Source: Rhizomys pruinosus
Taxonomy: Eukaryota > Chordata > Mammalia > Rodentia > Spalacidae
Reading direction: 5' to 3'
Assembly (NCBI GenBank): GCA_009823505.1
Contig: VZQC01000544.1
Location: 2,690,717-2,754,716, forward strand
Length of the DNA: 64,000 nucleotides
The notes under the pieces: model-generated
Databases searched by the model: none
Told to the model about the DNA's origin: nothing
The model's input: only the letters and a program-made list of their open reading frames with translations
Shown: piece by piece, positions 24,094 to 36,039 of the stretch
Numbering within the stretch: the first letter of the stretch is position 1
Layout of the letters: each line of letters starts with the position of its first letter
Program-made: the position numbers and the translations under genes

Positions 24094-24331
24094 TATGTGT
24101 ATGTATGAATAGCCCCCAAGTTCTTTGGCTTATAACAACACACACAGTTTTCTTACCCACTGATCTACTGGTTGTCTGGATTTTGCTTGTCTGTGTTAGG
24201 CTTAGGTAGGTTTGGCTTTGAGCTGCAGACTGGGCTCCGGGCTGTCCTAAACACTTTGTTCTGGGTCTTCATTGAGTGACATGTGCTTTGCTCATGACAG
24301 GAGTGCAAGGGACTATAAAGAACCTACAAAT

Positions 24332-24600
24332 TTACTTTTTTTTTCAAAGCCAATTTTTATTGAAGCTTTGTGCATTTCATACAAAATTTCAAATCAAATC
24401 TAGACCCTGTGCCCCTCTCCCTGCCCCCCCACTTCACCAGAGCTCATGCATTCTGCCAAACATGTTTTCATCTTTTTTCTCAGTCTCTCTCAAAATTCTG
24501 GATGCAGAAGTTTACTGTTTCGAGCAGTTCACCGTTTCAGTCAGTTCTTTCACACTCTTTCTGTTGTTGGTGGTGATGATGGTCTCATGTCTTTGAAGGA
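24332..24600 (-). mobile_element. L1 3' terminus (antisense)
   Basis: 'tttattgaagctttgtgcat', 'cagagctcatgcattctgcc' and a C-rich tract mark the L1 3' end in antisense. No ORF2 attached; 24600 onward is unrelated. Confidence 0.7.
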
Positions 24601-26446
24601 TGGCAAAAGCAGTGGCAGCCACAGGGTAGCTGCACTTGCCAGTAAGACAGGCAAAACAACTGTGCTCTTTTTTTTTTTTTTTTTAACATTTTGTCTTTTT
24701 ACTAAGATCTCAAGTTTTATACCTGAAGTAAAATTTCTCGGGCCTTACTATTCAGGAACTTTTTATTAGTCCTTCCCACATGAAGGCCAGAACCTTCCCT
24801 GCAAATACTCCTTTAACTTCTATTACTTTGTCCACTCTTTCTCTCACATATCTGATTGTAGACCAAATGTGCTGAATATGCATATCCTTGTGACTCATCA
24901 CTGTTTCTGAGGAGAATAATAAAGAACGTTCAACTTCTGGTTCTATACTCCTTGCAAAGCAGTGAGAGATGACAAAATGTGTCTTTCCCTGTGTTTTAAG
25001 TTATACGACAGACATCTCAGCTTTGCTTATTTCTACTTTTTGGTTTACATAGTGTACTGAGCTCTGATGAACTCTTCACCATTCTTTTTCTGTCTATAGA
25101 CCCTTGGTATAGGGTACAGTGTCTACTCCAAATCCCTGCCCTGCCTCTGTGTGCCAGTCTCATAAACCATAGACAATGCCACATCTTCTCTAGTGTGAAG
25201 TCTCCCCCTCCCTTATTTTACCATCACAGAATGTATTGTTCTTTTTCCTATGTTCTTGTAAAACTTTGTAAGCTCTTGTAGTTTGGGCTTATCATGGTGT
25301 TTAATATGCTCATAAGAATTCATTTTCTCTGGAACACAGAGAGGTCATTATAAATTGTTAGTTGTGGTATGCAACAGTGGCTCAAAACACAATTTCCCAG
25401 TAAATGTTTGTTGATTAAAAAAAAAAAAAAAAAACTTCCCTGAGAGTTCAAAATCTGGCCAAGAGACAGAGAGGCTCTCAGTTCAACAAAAAAGGGTTGA
25501 ATAACTAGTCTGGAATGCAGCACAGTCCCAGGAGGAAAGCCTGCAGGATAACTTTAATTTCCCCCCCAAAGTGCCATCATTGAAGGGAGGAAAACATGTT
25601 GGGAGCTATTTTAATATGCTAGTTTTGAACAGATTCTTAAATTACACTTTCTATGAAGAGAAAACCAGAGAGGAGATTAAGTAAAAGGGGACACAGGGCC
25701 AGAAGCTAAGGACATTCCAGAAATCTGAGGAGAGTAAAAACTTGTAACTTTCTACCTCACTTCCTGGGTTTACATGTGTTCCGTTAGGTTGCCCTGTTGA
25801 ACTCAGCTTGGGTTTCCATGCAGATTCTGTGTCTCCCAGGCCAAACTATGTGCAACCAAAGCAGATGAAGAAATAATATTGGTAAATTAATAAAATAACC
25901 AATGCAATAAACTGAAGCTTGCTAGTATAATTAGAAGGCACTTGACAATACCATGAGTATGTGCATGGAAAATTTACATGCATGGTTGATAACAGCCTTA
26001 TTATTATTTTGGACTTAAAAAATGGCATCTTCAGACCGTAGAGAGAAATCTGGGCACATCTTCTAGTAAAATGAACACTAGAGACTACACAAAATCTAAG
26101 CCCTCTTATACTAACTAAAATGGTGGCTGGTCAATGTACTTAAAGAGCTATGGCTGCTCACAATGAATAAATGTTCAGTCACAGTGACTCAGCAGAAAAA
26201 GATACTTCTTCACCATGTTGGTCAGCTCCCCTCCAAATGGTGATTCAGGGGTAATGGTTGCCTGGTTTCCTTTCTATGTTTTCTGCCATCCTGGGACTCT
26301 TGAGAATTCAACATCAGCTTCTGAAAATTTTTCTGTGGGTTGTGTCCATATTACTGCTAAGTCCACTCCATTGGCAAAAGACCAATCATAAGGATATATC
26401 TAGCTCCACGGAAAACTAAAATGCAGTCAAGATATTACGAGGAGAG
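24601..26446. other. Anonymous sequence
   Basis: No gene. Contains a T-tract (24667-24684), an A-tract (25417-25434) and a C-run (25560-25567). The tracts may be tails of retrocopies whose bodies I cannot identify. Confidence 0.5.
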
Positions 26447-26650
26447 GCTGGAGCGAGGGCTCAACAGTTAAGAGCACTGGCTGCTCTCACAGAGGACCTG
26501 GTTAGATTCACAGCACCCATATGGCAGCTAACAACCTCCCAAAACTCCAGTTCCAGGGGAATCCAAAACCCTCTCTGACCTCCACAGGCATTGCACAACA
26601 TGGGTGCAATTACACACATGCAGGCAGTGCACCCATATACATAACTTTTT
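26447..26650 (+). mobile_element. B2 SINE, diverged
   Basis: 'ggctggagcgagggctcaac', 'gttaagagcactggctgctc', 'cagcacccatatggcagcta', then the 'ccagttccaggggaatcc' internal block. Several substitutions and a degraded tail: older than the 17478-type copies. Confidence 0.93.
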
Positions 26651-26779
26651 TCTCATTAAACTTTTAATTTTTTTTTGTTTTAATGGGTCTCAAAATTCTG
26701 TGACAGATTTTTGGTCGTTATTTCCATTACAAAAAAGTACTGATTTTATTTTTTTATATGTGCTTATAGTAATTTCTTT

Positions 26780-27257
26780 TTTTAATTGATTTTTTGTGTA
26801 TTTCAGACATCATTTTTCAATTCAGTTCAGGTGTATTCCCCTTTCCCTTCCCCCGACCCCACCCACTCCAGATCATGCATTCTGCCATAACTGTCCTGCA
26901 TCTTTTTCTCAATCTTTTTTTTTATGCTTAGGAATTCACATTTTCCTCCATTAATTTTATATTACTCTAAAATATGGATACATACTCTCCACCCATATAC
27001 AGTGATTACAGAGTCTGAAAATAATTGGTGGGTAGATTCTAGAACCCTTTGAGGGATTTACATTATAACAACATAGTTGCTTTCACATAAACAGAAATAT
27101 AACAATGATGTTGTTCAGCTTGCCTTTCATCTGGGGATTTGGTGTTAGCACATATGAGGGAAACAATTCACCACTTGATTTCTGGGACTGTGTTACTTCA
27201 CTTAGCATAATGGCTTTGAGTTTCATCCATTTCCCTGCAAAGTTCATAATCATCTTT
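26780..27257 (-). mobile_element. L1 3' UTR and ORF2 tip (internally deleted L1)
   Basis: Antisense 3' UTR ('cccctttcccttcccccgac', 'gatcatgcattctgccataa') followed by the ORF2 last codons ('ctgtgttacttcacttagca', 'catccatttccctgcaaag'). At ~27257 the sequence changes straight into ORF1, so almost all of ORF2 and the 3' end of ORF1 are missing. Confidence 0.85.
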
Positions 27258-27971
27258 CAGATATTGTCTGTTTGGAGTTCTATGTGCTTCTTGTATTTGT
27301 ATGTGTTTGTCTTTTTTCAGTTTGGGGAAATTTTCATCTATTAGTCTGTTAAAGATATGATCAATATCATTCCTTGGGATTCTTCTCTTTCCTCTATCCC
27401 TATGATGGGAAGGTTTGATCTTTTCATAGTGTCCCACATTTCCCAGTTGATCCACTTTTATGTATTTTTAAATTTTTCATAATCTTTGCTTGAGCTTTTT
27501 ATTTGTCCTGTGTTATCTTCCAGGTCTGATATTCTTTGTTCTGTTTCCTCCATTCTGCTTCTGATGTTATTTCCATTCCTTTCCTCTTGATTGGATGAGT
27601 GTTCGATTTCCTTTTTCATTTCATCCTGTGATTTCTTTAGTATTTCTACTTCCTTTTGGAGTTTCTCAATCTCTTCCTGTAGCTCTTTGCTTTGGTGGTT
27701 GGTTTCCTTTTCAGTGTTTCCACTTCCTTCCGGAGTTTGTCACTCTCTCCTTCTAGTTCTTTCTGACGTTTGTCATTCTCTCCTTCTAGGTCCTTCTGGA
27801 AGGATTTCAACAATTCTCTTAATTGTTCTTTAGATTCTTTTATTTCTTTGAATATGTCTGCAATTGTTCCTCTAAGATCTGTGTCCTGGGCCACCCCCAG
27901 GGGGATACCACTGTAGGAATCTCCCACAGGGCTAGTAGAGATTGTTGTGGAATTATCTGCACCTTTCCCAT
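27258..27971 (-). pseudogene. L1 ORF1 remnant (5' part to RNA-binding domain)
   Basis: Minus strand. ORF1p is the L1 RNA-binding chaperone: an N-terminal coiled coil, an RRM and a C-terminal domain. The likely start is the ATG at 27971-27969. 27646-27927 encodes a Glu/Lys-rich coiled coil (ELEGESDKLRKEVETL). 27258-27400 encodes the RRM side (DIDHIFNRLIDENFPKLKKD, then AHRTPNR), after which the frame enters ORF2's C-terminus. Frameshifts separate the pieces, so it is not functional. Confidence 0.88.
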
Positions 27972-28325
27972 GTTGTCCCTTTGCTGTGTCCCTGGCATGT
28001 GGGTTTCCCTTTGCCTGTATTCCAGTGCAAATCTCAAATGCCTCTTCACTGTGTTGAAGGCTTTACTCTGTGCTTCAGGTGGTCCTTAAGTCCTGAAGTC
28101 CCTGATCTAAGCTCTGTACACTCAAGTCTCACAGTGGCAACAGGCCCACCTTTTATACCAGCTAGCAGGGTGACTCCCCCGCCACAGCGTCAAAAGACAA
28201 TGATTCAATTATTCAACAATCCAATGATAGAATTATCCAACAATCCAACAATCCACCTCACTGAAGCACTCGGCTCCTATCTGTGCTTCAGGTGGTCCTG
28301 GGAAATCCCCAGTCTAAGCTCTCTC
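27972..28325 (-). mobile_element. L1 5' UTR with repeated monomer-like block
   Basis: Upstream of ORF1 in L1 orientation. The block 'tgtgcttcaggtggtcct' occurs at 28069 and again at 28282, 213 bases apart, each followed by 'tctaagctct'. This suggests tandem promoter monomers like those of mouse L1. It ends at the next L1's 3' sequence. Confidence 0.7.
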
Positions 28326-30046
28326 TTTTTCTTTTTTAAATATAATACTTGTATTGATGTTTTGTGTATTTCATACATAATTTTTCAGTTCAATTTAGAC
28401 ATATTCCCCTTTCCCTTCCCCCCACCCCAATTCAGGCATTCTGCCATACATGTCCTGCATCTTTCTCTCAGTCTTTTTAAAGTTTTTCTCTACTGAGGTT
28501 TATTGTTTGGGGCAGAATTTAACTGTACCAATCCGTTCTTTAGACCCAGTCCTTATGTTGATGTTGCTCCCTTCCATTTGTATTGCTCCAAAATATGCCT
28601 ATATAACTGTCATATATGTACCAGAATTATGTGCTCTAGTAATAAACTACATGTTAACTCTGAAAAATGTTTAGGAATTCACATTTTTGCTTTATTTCTA
28701 TATTACTCTAAAATATGAATATATACCTTCCACCCATATATGTTAATTACTATGTTTGAAAATAAATGATAAGTTAATTCTCAGGCCTCTCTTATAATGT
28801 AAATAAGAGATTTACATTATAACATCACAGTTGCTTTCAGATAGAAAGAAATATAATGATAACATTGCTCAGCTTGTCTTTCAATTGGAGGATTTGGTGC
28901 TAGCATCCACAAATGAGGGAAACCATTCCCTGTTTATTTTGGGGGGACAGTGTTACTTCACTTAGCATAATGCCTTCGAGTTCCATCCATTTACCTGCAA
29001 AGTTCATGACATCATCTTTCTTTACTGCTGCATAGAACTCCATTATGTAGATGTACCACATTTTTGTTATCCACTGGTCAGTTTAGGGGCATTTGGGTTG
29101 GTTCCAGCATTTTGCTATTTATTTTGAAGAGAGCTACCATAAACATAGATGTGCATGTATCTTTGCAGTAGGATGAGTCTTGTGGGTATATATCCAGGAG
29201 TAGTATGGTTGGGTCAGGTGGTAGGCTCATTTTGAATCTTTTAAGCGTTCTCCACACTGCTTTCCACGGTGGTTGTATGAGTTTACATTCCCACCAACAC
29301 TGGGAACCTCTCCAGCGTTTGGTGTCTTTTTGTTTTCTTGATCTTTGCCAGTCTTACCAGAGTGGGATGATATCTTAAAGTGGTTTTAATTTGCATTTCC
29401 TTAATTGTTAACGATGTTGAACACTTTTTAAGATGTTTCTCTGCCATCTTTACTTCCTCACTAGTGAAGTCTCTATTCAGCTCTTTACTCCACCTTGTGA
29501 GTGAGTCATTTGTTTTCTTCTTTGTTTTTTGAGTAGTTTAATGCTCTGTCAGATGTATCACTGGTGAAGGTTTTCTTCCACTCTGTGGGTTTTCTCTTCA
29601 CTTCCTTGATTTTTTCTTTCTCTGTAGAGAAGCTTTTGAGTTTGATGAGGTCCCACTTGTCAGCTGTTCACCTTATTTCCTGCTTGGCTGCTGTTTGATT
29701 TAGAAAGTCTTTTCCTACTCCTATGTCTTGTAGATTGCCGCCAACGTTTTCTTCTATCACCTTCAAAGTTTCAGGATTCACTTTGAGGTCTTCAATCCAC
29801 TTGGAGTTGATTTTTGTACAGGGTGAGAGGTAGGGGTTTAATTTCATTCTTCTCCAAATGGTGATCCAGTTTTGTCAGCACCATTTGCTGAAGACGCCAT
29901 CTTTCCTCCATTGAGCTTTTTTTTTTTGCCCTTTGTCAAATATGAGGTGGCTGAAATTGTATGAGCTCAAGTTTGGATCTTCAATTTTTTCCCATTGGTC
30001 AATATATCTGTTTTTGTGCCAGTACCTTTGGTTAACTGAGGGGTTT
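28326..30046 (-). pseudogene. L1 copy 1 of the antisense block (3' UTR and ORF2 C-terminus)
   Basis: A 3' end at ~28350 ('cccctttcccttccccccac'), ORF2 end at ~28950 ('gttacttcacttagcataat'), continuing through the C-terminal region to the frame at 29875-30063 ([20 protein letters not shown]). 5'-truncated at ~30046, where the 3' end of the next L1 begins. Stops and frameshifts throughout. Confidence 0.9.
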
Positions 30047-30270
30047 TTTTGCATTTCATACAATATTTCTTAATCAAATTTAGACCCATTCCCCTTCCTT
30101 ACCTGCATCCCATCAGAGCTCATGCATTCTGCCATCTTTTCTCAGTCTTTTTAAAATTTTTCAATGCAGAGTTTTACATTTACAGGGGCCGAAATTTACT
30201 ATTTCAATGAATTCTTTAGCCCAGTCATTTTGTTGTTGTTGTTCCTTCCAATGTGTATTCCTCCAAAATA

Positions 30271-30307
<37 letters not shown>
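30271..30307 (+). repeat. (AT)n microsatellite
   Basis: About 18 AT units inside the L1 3' UTR, at the place where related copies have 'aaaatatg(a/c)atatata'. Confidence 0.95.
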
Positions 30308-30310
<3 letters not shown>

Positions 30311-30973
30311 ATATACAAAATTAATGGTGTCTGAAAATTAACCATAAGTTAATTCCAAAACATGTTTAGTGGCTCATATTTTAAGAGCAGAGTTCTATGC
30401 AGGTAAAGAAAAAGTATCACTTTACATTCCTACATTACATAACAAGCTGATGAGTAATATCAGGTATTATATTTATTACAAAAGAAAGAAAAAAAGAATT
30501 ATTCACTTTGACTTACAAATACAGATTTGGTGCTAGAATCCACAAATGAGGGACACCATATGTCATTCATTTTTCTGGGACTGTGTTACTTCACTTAGCA
30601 TAATGGCTTCTAGTTCCCTCCATTTACCTGCAAAGTTTATGATGTCATCTTTCTTTACTGCTGCATAGAATTTGATTGTATAGATGTACCACATTATCTT
30701 TATCCACTCATCAGTTGAGGGACACTTGGGTTGGTTCCAGCTCTTCACTATTGTGAAGAGAGTTGCAATAAACATGGATGTGCATGTATCTCTGCAATAG
30801 GATTACTCTTGTGGATATATCCAGAGTGGGATGACTGGGTCAGATGGTAGGCTCATTTTGAGTCTTTTAAGAATTCTCCACACTGCTTTCCATAGGGGTT
30901 GCATGAGTTTGCATTATCACCAGCAGTGGATGAGTATTACCCTTTCCCCACAACCTTTCCAGCATTTAGTATC

Positions 30974-31412
30974 TGTCCTAGTTTGTCTTCCATTGCTGTG
31001 ACAAAACACTCTGACTGAGTGTTTTGTCACAGCAATGGAAGACAAAACACACCAACTTGGGGAAGAAAGGGTTTATTCAGCTTACATCTCCTGAGTCACA
31101 GTTCATCACTCAGGGAGCCCAAGGCAGAAACTCAGGGCAGGAATCTGAAGGCAGGAGCTAAAGCACAGGCCATGGAGGAATGCTATTCACTGGCTTGCTC
31201 CCCTGGCTCATGCCCAGCCTGCCTTCTTATACCGTACACAACAACCTGCCCAGAGTGGCACTACTCATTGTGGGGTGGGCCCTCCCACATTGCTTGACAA
31301 TTAAGACAATACTCCGCAGATGTGGCCACAGGCCAATCCAATGGAGCCAATTCCCCAATTGAGGCTCCCTCAACCCAGGTGAGTCAAGTTGACACTAAAA
31401 CTATCCAGCACA
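30974..31412 (-). mobile_element. 3' LTR of the MaLR element, with inserted palindrome
   Basis: Matches 32579-32986 almost base for base, except for ~30 extra bases at ~31019-31048. These form a perfect palindrome with the adjacent LTR sequence (arms 30982-31010 and 31018-31046). Confidence 0.92.
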
Positions 31413-32560
31413 ATTGACCCCTTGTCAACTTGATGCAAAAAACACATCACTATTAAACCATCACCTTTCCAGTTCTCGTCCCCAAGGTATGATGTTAACA
31501 TTAATCACAACCTAAGACAGTACAACCTTAAAAGCCCCACAGTCCTTAAAATGTCCAAACACTTAAAAGTTCACAGTCCGTTAAAAGTCTCTTAACTGTG
31601 GGCTGCTGTAAAATCCAAAACAAGTACTGTCTTATTTCAAAGGGAAGAATCAGGCACTCTCAAACAAAACCAAAGTCCAGCAAAGTAGCTCAAGGCTGAA
31701 CACCTGGGATTCACTCAACAATCTTCTGGGCTCCAAAGGGTCTTGGCAGCTCCCTCTCTCCAACTCTGCTGTCCATGGCACACACAGCTCATCTCGCAGG
31801 CCCAGGCCGACTCCATTCCACACCTGCCGCTGCTCTTGGTGGTCATCCCATGGTCCCGGCATCTCCAAAAAGCTGGGGTCGCCACTGAAACTGAGGCAGC
31901 ACCTTCACCAATGGTCTCTTCTGACCTCTCCTGGTGCAAAGCCTCAGCTTCTCTCCATGACCCCTGCAATCCTGGGGTCTTCACTGCAACTGAGGTGCAC
32001 TTCCACCAATGGTCTTTCCTGACCTCTCACAGTGCCAAGCCTCGGCTGCTCTCTGTGACCCCCTCAAATTTCAACACCGGAACCATATAGGAGGCTCTTA
32101 CACACTACCAAGTCCTGCTTCTGGCTTGAGATGGAGGCTCAGGCCCCTTCTGGAACATAGCTTCTGTGTGCTGACCCTGAAGAAATTCTTCCCAGAAGAT
32201 TTCACCACAGTGATGCTGGTCTCTTGTTACTTACAGCCGATTTTTTAGCCCCAGCTGACCAGCATCAATTGTCCCAGTACAACAAAGATTTCACTTCAGG
32301 TTCTGGTCTCTTGTTACTTACAGCTGATTCTTCAGCCCCAGTTGACCAGAACCCACAGATTACAGTCCTGATAATCTCTGTTCCCCTCTGAAACTAGAAA
32401 CTTCACAAGCCAGGCCTCCATCTTCTCCTTCAGCAAAACTGCTCCAAGCTCCACAGCAACAATCTTTAGGCATTCAATGATCTTCCCAGCCCAAAGTTCC
32501 AAATGCTTCCACAATCCTTCCCCAAAACACCAAGGTCAGGTCTGTCACAGCAATGCACCA

Positions 32561-32578
32561 CTCTCTGGTACCAATTTC
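32561..32578 (-). other. Probable primer-binding site of the MaLR element
   Basis: Immediately inside the 5' LTR (minus orientation) lies 'gaaattggtaccagagag'. A 'ttggtaccag' start next to the 5' LTR is typical of MaLR internal sequence. The tRNA pairing was not verified. Confidence 0.55.
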
Positions 32579-32986
32579 TGTTCTAGTTTATCTTCCATTG
32601 CTGTGACAAAACACTCTGACTGACACCAACTTGGGGAGGAAAGGGTTTATTCAGCTTACATCTCCTGGGTCACAATTCATCACTTAGGGAGCCCAAGGCA
32701 GAAACTCAGGGCAGAAACCTGGAGGCAGGAGCTGAAGCACAGGCCATGGAGGAATACTATTCACTGGCTTGCTCCCCTGGCTCATGCCCAGCCTGCCTTC
32801 TTATACCATACACAACAACCTGCCCAGAGTGGCACTACTCATTGTGGGCTGGGCCCTCCCACATTGCTTGACAATTAAGACAATACTCCACAGATGTGGC
32901 CACAGGCCAATCCAATGGAGTCAATTCCCCAATTGAGGCTCCCTCAACCCAGGTGAGTCAAGTTGACACTAAAACTATCCAGCACG
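32579..32986 (-). mobile_element. 5' LTR of the MaLR element
   Basis: 408 bp. It carries TATA-like and AATAAA signals as in the sister LTR and lacks the palindrome. The 5'-most base (plus 32986) differs from the canonical terminus, which fits a point mutation of TG...CA. Confidence 0.92.
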
Positions 32987-34291
32987 GTATCCTTTGTTTT
33001 CTTGATCACAGCCAGTCTTACTGGAGTAAGATGGCATCTTAACGTGGTTTTAATTTGCAGTTGCTTAATTATTAGCGATGTTGAACACTTTTTAAGATGT
33101 TTCTCAGCCATTTTTACTTTCTCATTTGTGAAGTCTCTGTTCAGCTCTTTATTCCATCTTTTGAGTGGTTCATTTGTTTTCTTTCTTCTTTTTTTGAGTA
33201 GTTTATATATTCTGGAAATCAATGCTCTATCAGATGTTTCACTGGTAAAAGTTCCCTCCCACTCTGTGGGTTTTCTCTTCACTTTCTTGATTGTTTCTTT
33301 TGATGTACAGAAGCTTTTGGGTTTAAGGAGGTCCCATTGGTCAATTGTCTATCTTATTTCTTGCACAGCTGCTGTCTGATTTAGGAAGTCTTTTCCTATG
33401 CCTATGTCTTGTAGGCTGCTGCCAACTTTTTCTTCTATCACCTTCAGAGTTTTGGTTTCATGTTGAGGTCTTTTATCCATCTGGAGTTGACTTTTGTACA
33501 GGGTGAGAGGTAGGGGTTTAATTTTATTCTTCTACAAGTGATCCAGTTTTTCCAACACAATTTCCTGAAGATGATGTCTTTCCTCCATTGATTCTTCTTG
33601 GACCCTTTGTCAAATATGAGGTGGCTGAAATTGCATGTGGTCGTGTTTGGATTTTCATTTTTGTTCCATTGATATATGGGTCTGTTTTTGTGCCAATACC
33701 ATGCTGTTTTTATTACTGTAGCCCTGTAATATAGCTTGAAGTCTGGTATAGTAATACCCTCTGTATTGCTCTTTTTGCTCAATGTTTGCTTTGGCTATCC
33801 CAGGTCTTTTGTTTTTCCATATGAAATTTAGGATGTTTTTTCCTAGGTCTGTGAAGAAGCTCATGGGGATTTTAAATGGGATTGTGTTCAGTCTGTATAT
33901 TACTTTGGGCAGGATGGTCATTTTTACTATATTAATGCTTCCAATTCATGAGCATGGGAGGTTCTTCCATCTTCTAGTGTCTTCTTCAATCTCCTTCTTC
34001 AGGGATATAAAATTTTCCTTGTAGAGATTTTTAGTGTCTTTGGTCAGGTTTGTTCTTAGATACTTTTTCTGAGGCTATTGTTAATGGGAAGGTATCCTTG
34101 TATTCCTTCTCCAATTGCTTGTTATTGGCATAAAGAAAGGTTACTGATTTTTCTATGTTAACGTTGTATCCCACCACTTTACTGAATCTCTCAATCCTTT
34201 CTAGGAGTTTTCTGATGTGGTTTTTGCCATCCTTTATGTAAAGTATCATGTCACCTGCAAAAAGTGATACTTTGACCTCTTCTTTTCCTAT

Positions 34292-34862
34292 TTTAAAAAA
34301 ATTTTTTATTTATTTTTCAGGGATTCACAATATAAGAGCACAGTGGTTTTCAGATCACATTAACATTGCTCAATTTGCCATACAATTAGGTAATTGGTGC
34401 TAGCATCCACAGATGAGGGATACCATTCATCTTTTGGTTTTCTGGGACTGTGTTACTTCATTTAGCATGATATCTTCTAGCTCCATCCATTTACCTGCAA
34501 AGTTCATGATGTCATCTTTCTTTACCACTGCAAAGAACTCCACTGTGTAGATGTACCACATTTTCCCTATCCACTCCTCAGTTGAGGGGCACTTGGGTTG
34601 GTTCCAGTTCTTTGCTATTGTGAAGAGAGCTGCAATAAACATGGCTCTGCATGTATCTCTGTGGTAAGATGAGTCTTGTGGGTACATGCCCAGGAGTGGT
34701 ATGGCTGGGTCAGGTGGTAAGTTCATTGCGAGTCTTCCAAGGGTTCTCCGCACTGCTTTCCATAGTGGCTGTATGAGTTTACATTCCCACCAGCAGTGGA
34801 TGGGTGTTCCTCTTTCCCCACAACCTCTCCAGCACTTGGTATCATTTGTTTTCTTTAAAGCA
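34292..34862 (-). pseudogene. L1 copy 3 (ORF2 C-terminus), truncated
   Basis: After a T-rich start ('aaaaaaattttttatttatt') it shows the ORF2 end 'gggactgtgttacttcattt' and an open 108-codon frame (34427-34753) with NLPPDPAIPLLGMYPQDSSY and CPSTEEWIGKMWYIYTVEF. 5'-truncated at ~34862. Confidence 0.9.
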
Positions 34863-34883
34863 TTAATTTATCTCTATCATAAC

Positions 34884-35322
<439 letters not shown>

Positions 35323-35597
35323 AAAAGAAGAAAAGTTTGTTTTGACTCAAGGTTTCAGTGGCTTCCATCCATGATCAGCTGAATATATTGCCTCAGTGCT
35401 GCAATGAGACCAAACATTATGGAGGGAATGTGTCAACAAAGCTGGTCATCTCATTCTAACCAGGAAGTAGACACAAATGAAGTTAGAGCTCTCATAATGC
35501 AGTCTCATGATCTATGTTGTACCACCAGCGTAGAGCCAAGCCTTAAAAAGATGAGCCATTAGGGACATGCTTCATGTCCAAACTATAACATAGTGAT
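35323..35597 (-). mobile_element. Ancient mammalian LTR-like repeat, fragment
   Basis: 'ttgactcaaggtttcagtgg', 'ccatccatgatcagctg', 'gaccaaacattatggaggga' and the end 'catgtccaaactataaca' follow, in order, an old mammal-wide LTR repeat in antisense. Family name not assigned. Confidence 0.5.
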
Positions 35598-36039
35598 CAA
35601 AAGAGTGAAGCCCAATAATTTGACCATTTGTCTTCCAAAATATACTGGACATGGGAGATCATGACAGACAATCTGAAATTTTACTTCACCCTGGCAAATG
35701 TTTTCTGTACTGGAGCTGTATCATAGCCTATTATCACAGGCTGTTAAAATCACTAAATGGATTTTGTTTATTCTGAATTATTGTTCAGCAAATGAATTCA
35801 ATTTTGATTACCATATTTTTCCATATAGAAATAATGCTTTGACTACTTTGTTTGAATGTTCTTATCTGAGAAATTATTTTCACCTCTATTATAAATTGGC
35901 ACTTTAGGTGCTTATCTGCCAAAAGTACTGATTGTTCTGTATATGAAGAGCTGAGAACCACACTGAGTCCTTAATTAAACTGATGCCCTGAAAGTCATTT
36001 GCCAGAGCAACCAGCAGGCTTAACAAGCAAATAGTTTGG
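35598..36039. other. Anonymous sequence
   Basis: No gene; possibly the outer part of the old L1 that follows. Confidence 0.4.

Larger units (their letters stand above)
30974..32986 (-). mobile_element. Complete MaLR/ERVL-type LTR element, ~2.0 kb
   Basis: Two direct LTRs (30974-31412 and 32579-32986) enclose ~1.17 kb. The target duplication 'gtatc' (30969-30973 and 32987-32991) matches a 5-bp staggered cut. Minus-strand LTR features: TG start, 'tataagaaggcaggctgggc' (TATA) and 'gctgaataaaccctttc' (AATAAA). The inner sequence has no gag/pol frame, as in non-autonomous MaLRs mobilised by ERVL. The nearly identical LTRs imply recent insertion into L1 copy 2. Exact subfamily not assigned. Confidence 0.9.
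30047..34290 (-). pseudogene. L1 copy 2 (ORF2), split by a MaLR element
   Basis: The 3' end begins at ~30050 ('gcatttcatacaatatttct', 'cagagctcatgcattctgcc') and the ORF2 end at ~30570. The copy is interrupted at 30974-32986 by an LTR element. It resumes seamlessly in ORF2 ('ggtatcctttgttttcttga') and runs to ~34290, including the region downstream of the RT active site (KVVGYNVNIEKSVTFLYANN at 34031-34249; [17 protein letters not shown] near 33900). The RT catalytic core is not reached. Multiple frameshifts. Confidence 0.92.

Noticed and set aside
30982..31046. microRNA precursor
   Set aside because: The hairpin is perfectly paired and explained by a recent inverted duplication in an LTR. 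There is no evidence of processing.
31743..32090. 115-codon frame inside the MaLR element
   Set aside because: MaLR internal regions do not code. The frame overlaps others on the opposite strand and shows no gag or pol motif.
28326..34290. Active full-length L1
   Set aside because: Copies are 5'-truncated, frameshifted and interrupted. No copy in the window has an intact ORF1 plus ORF2.
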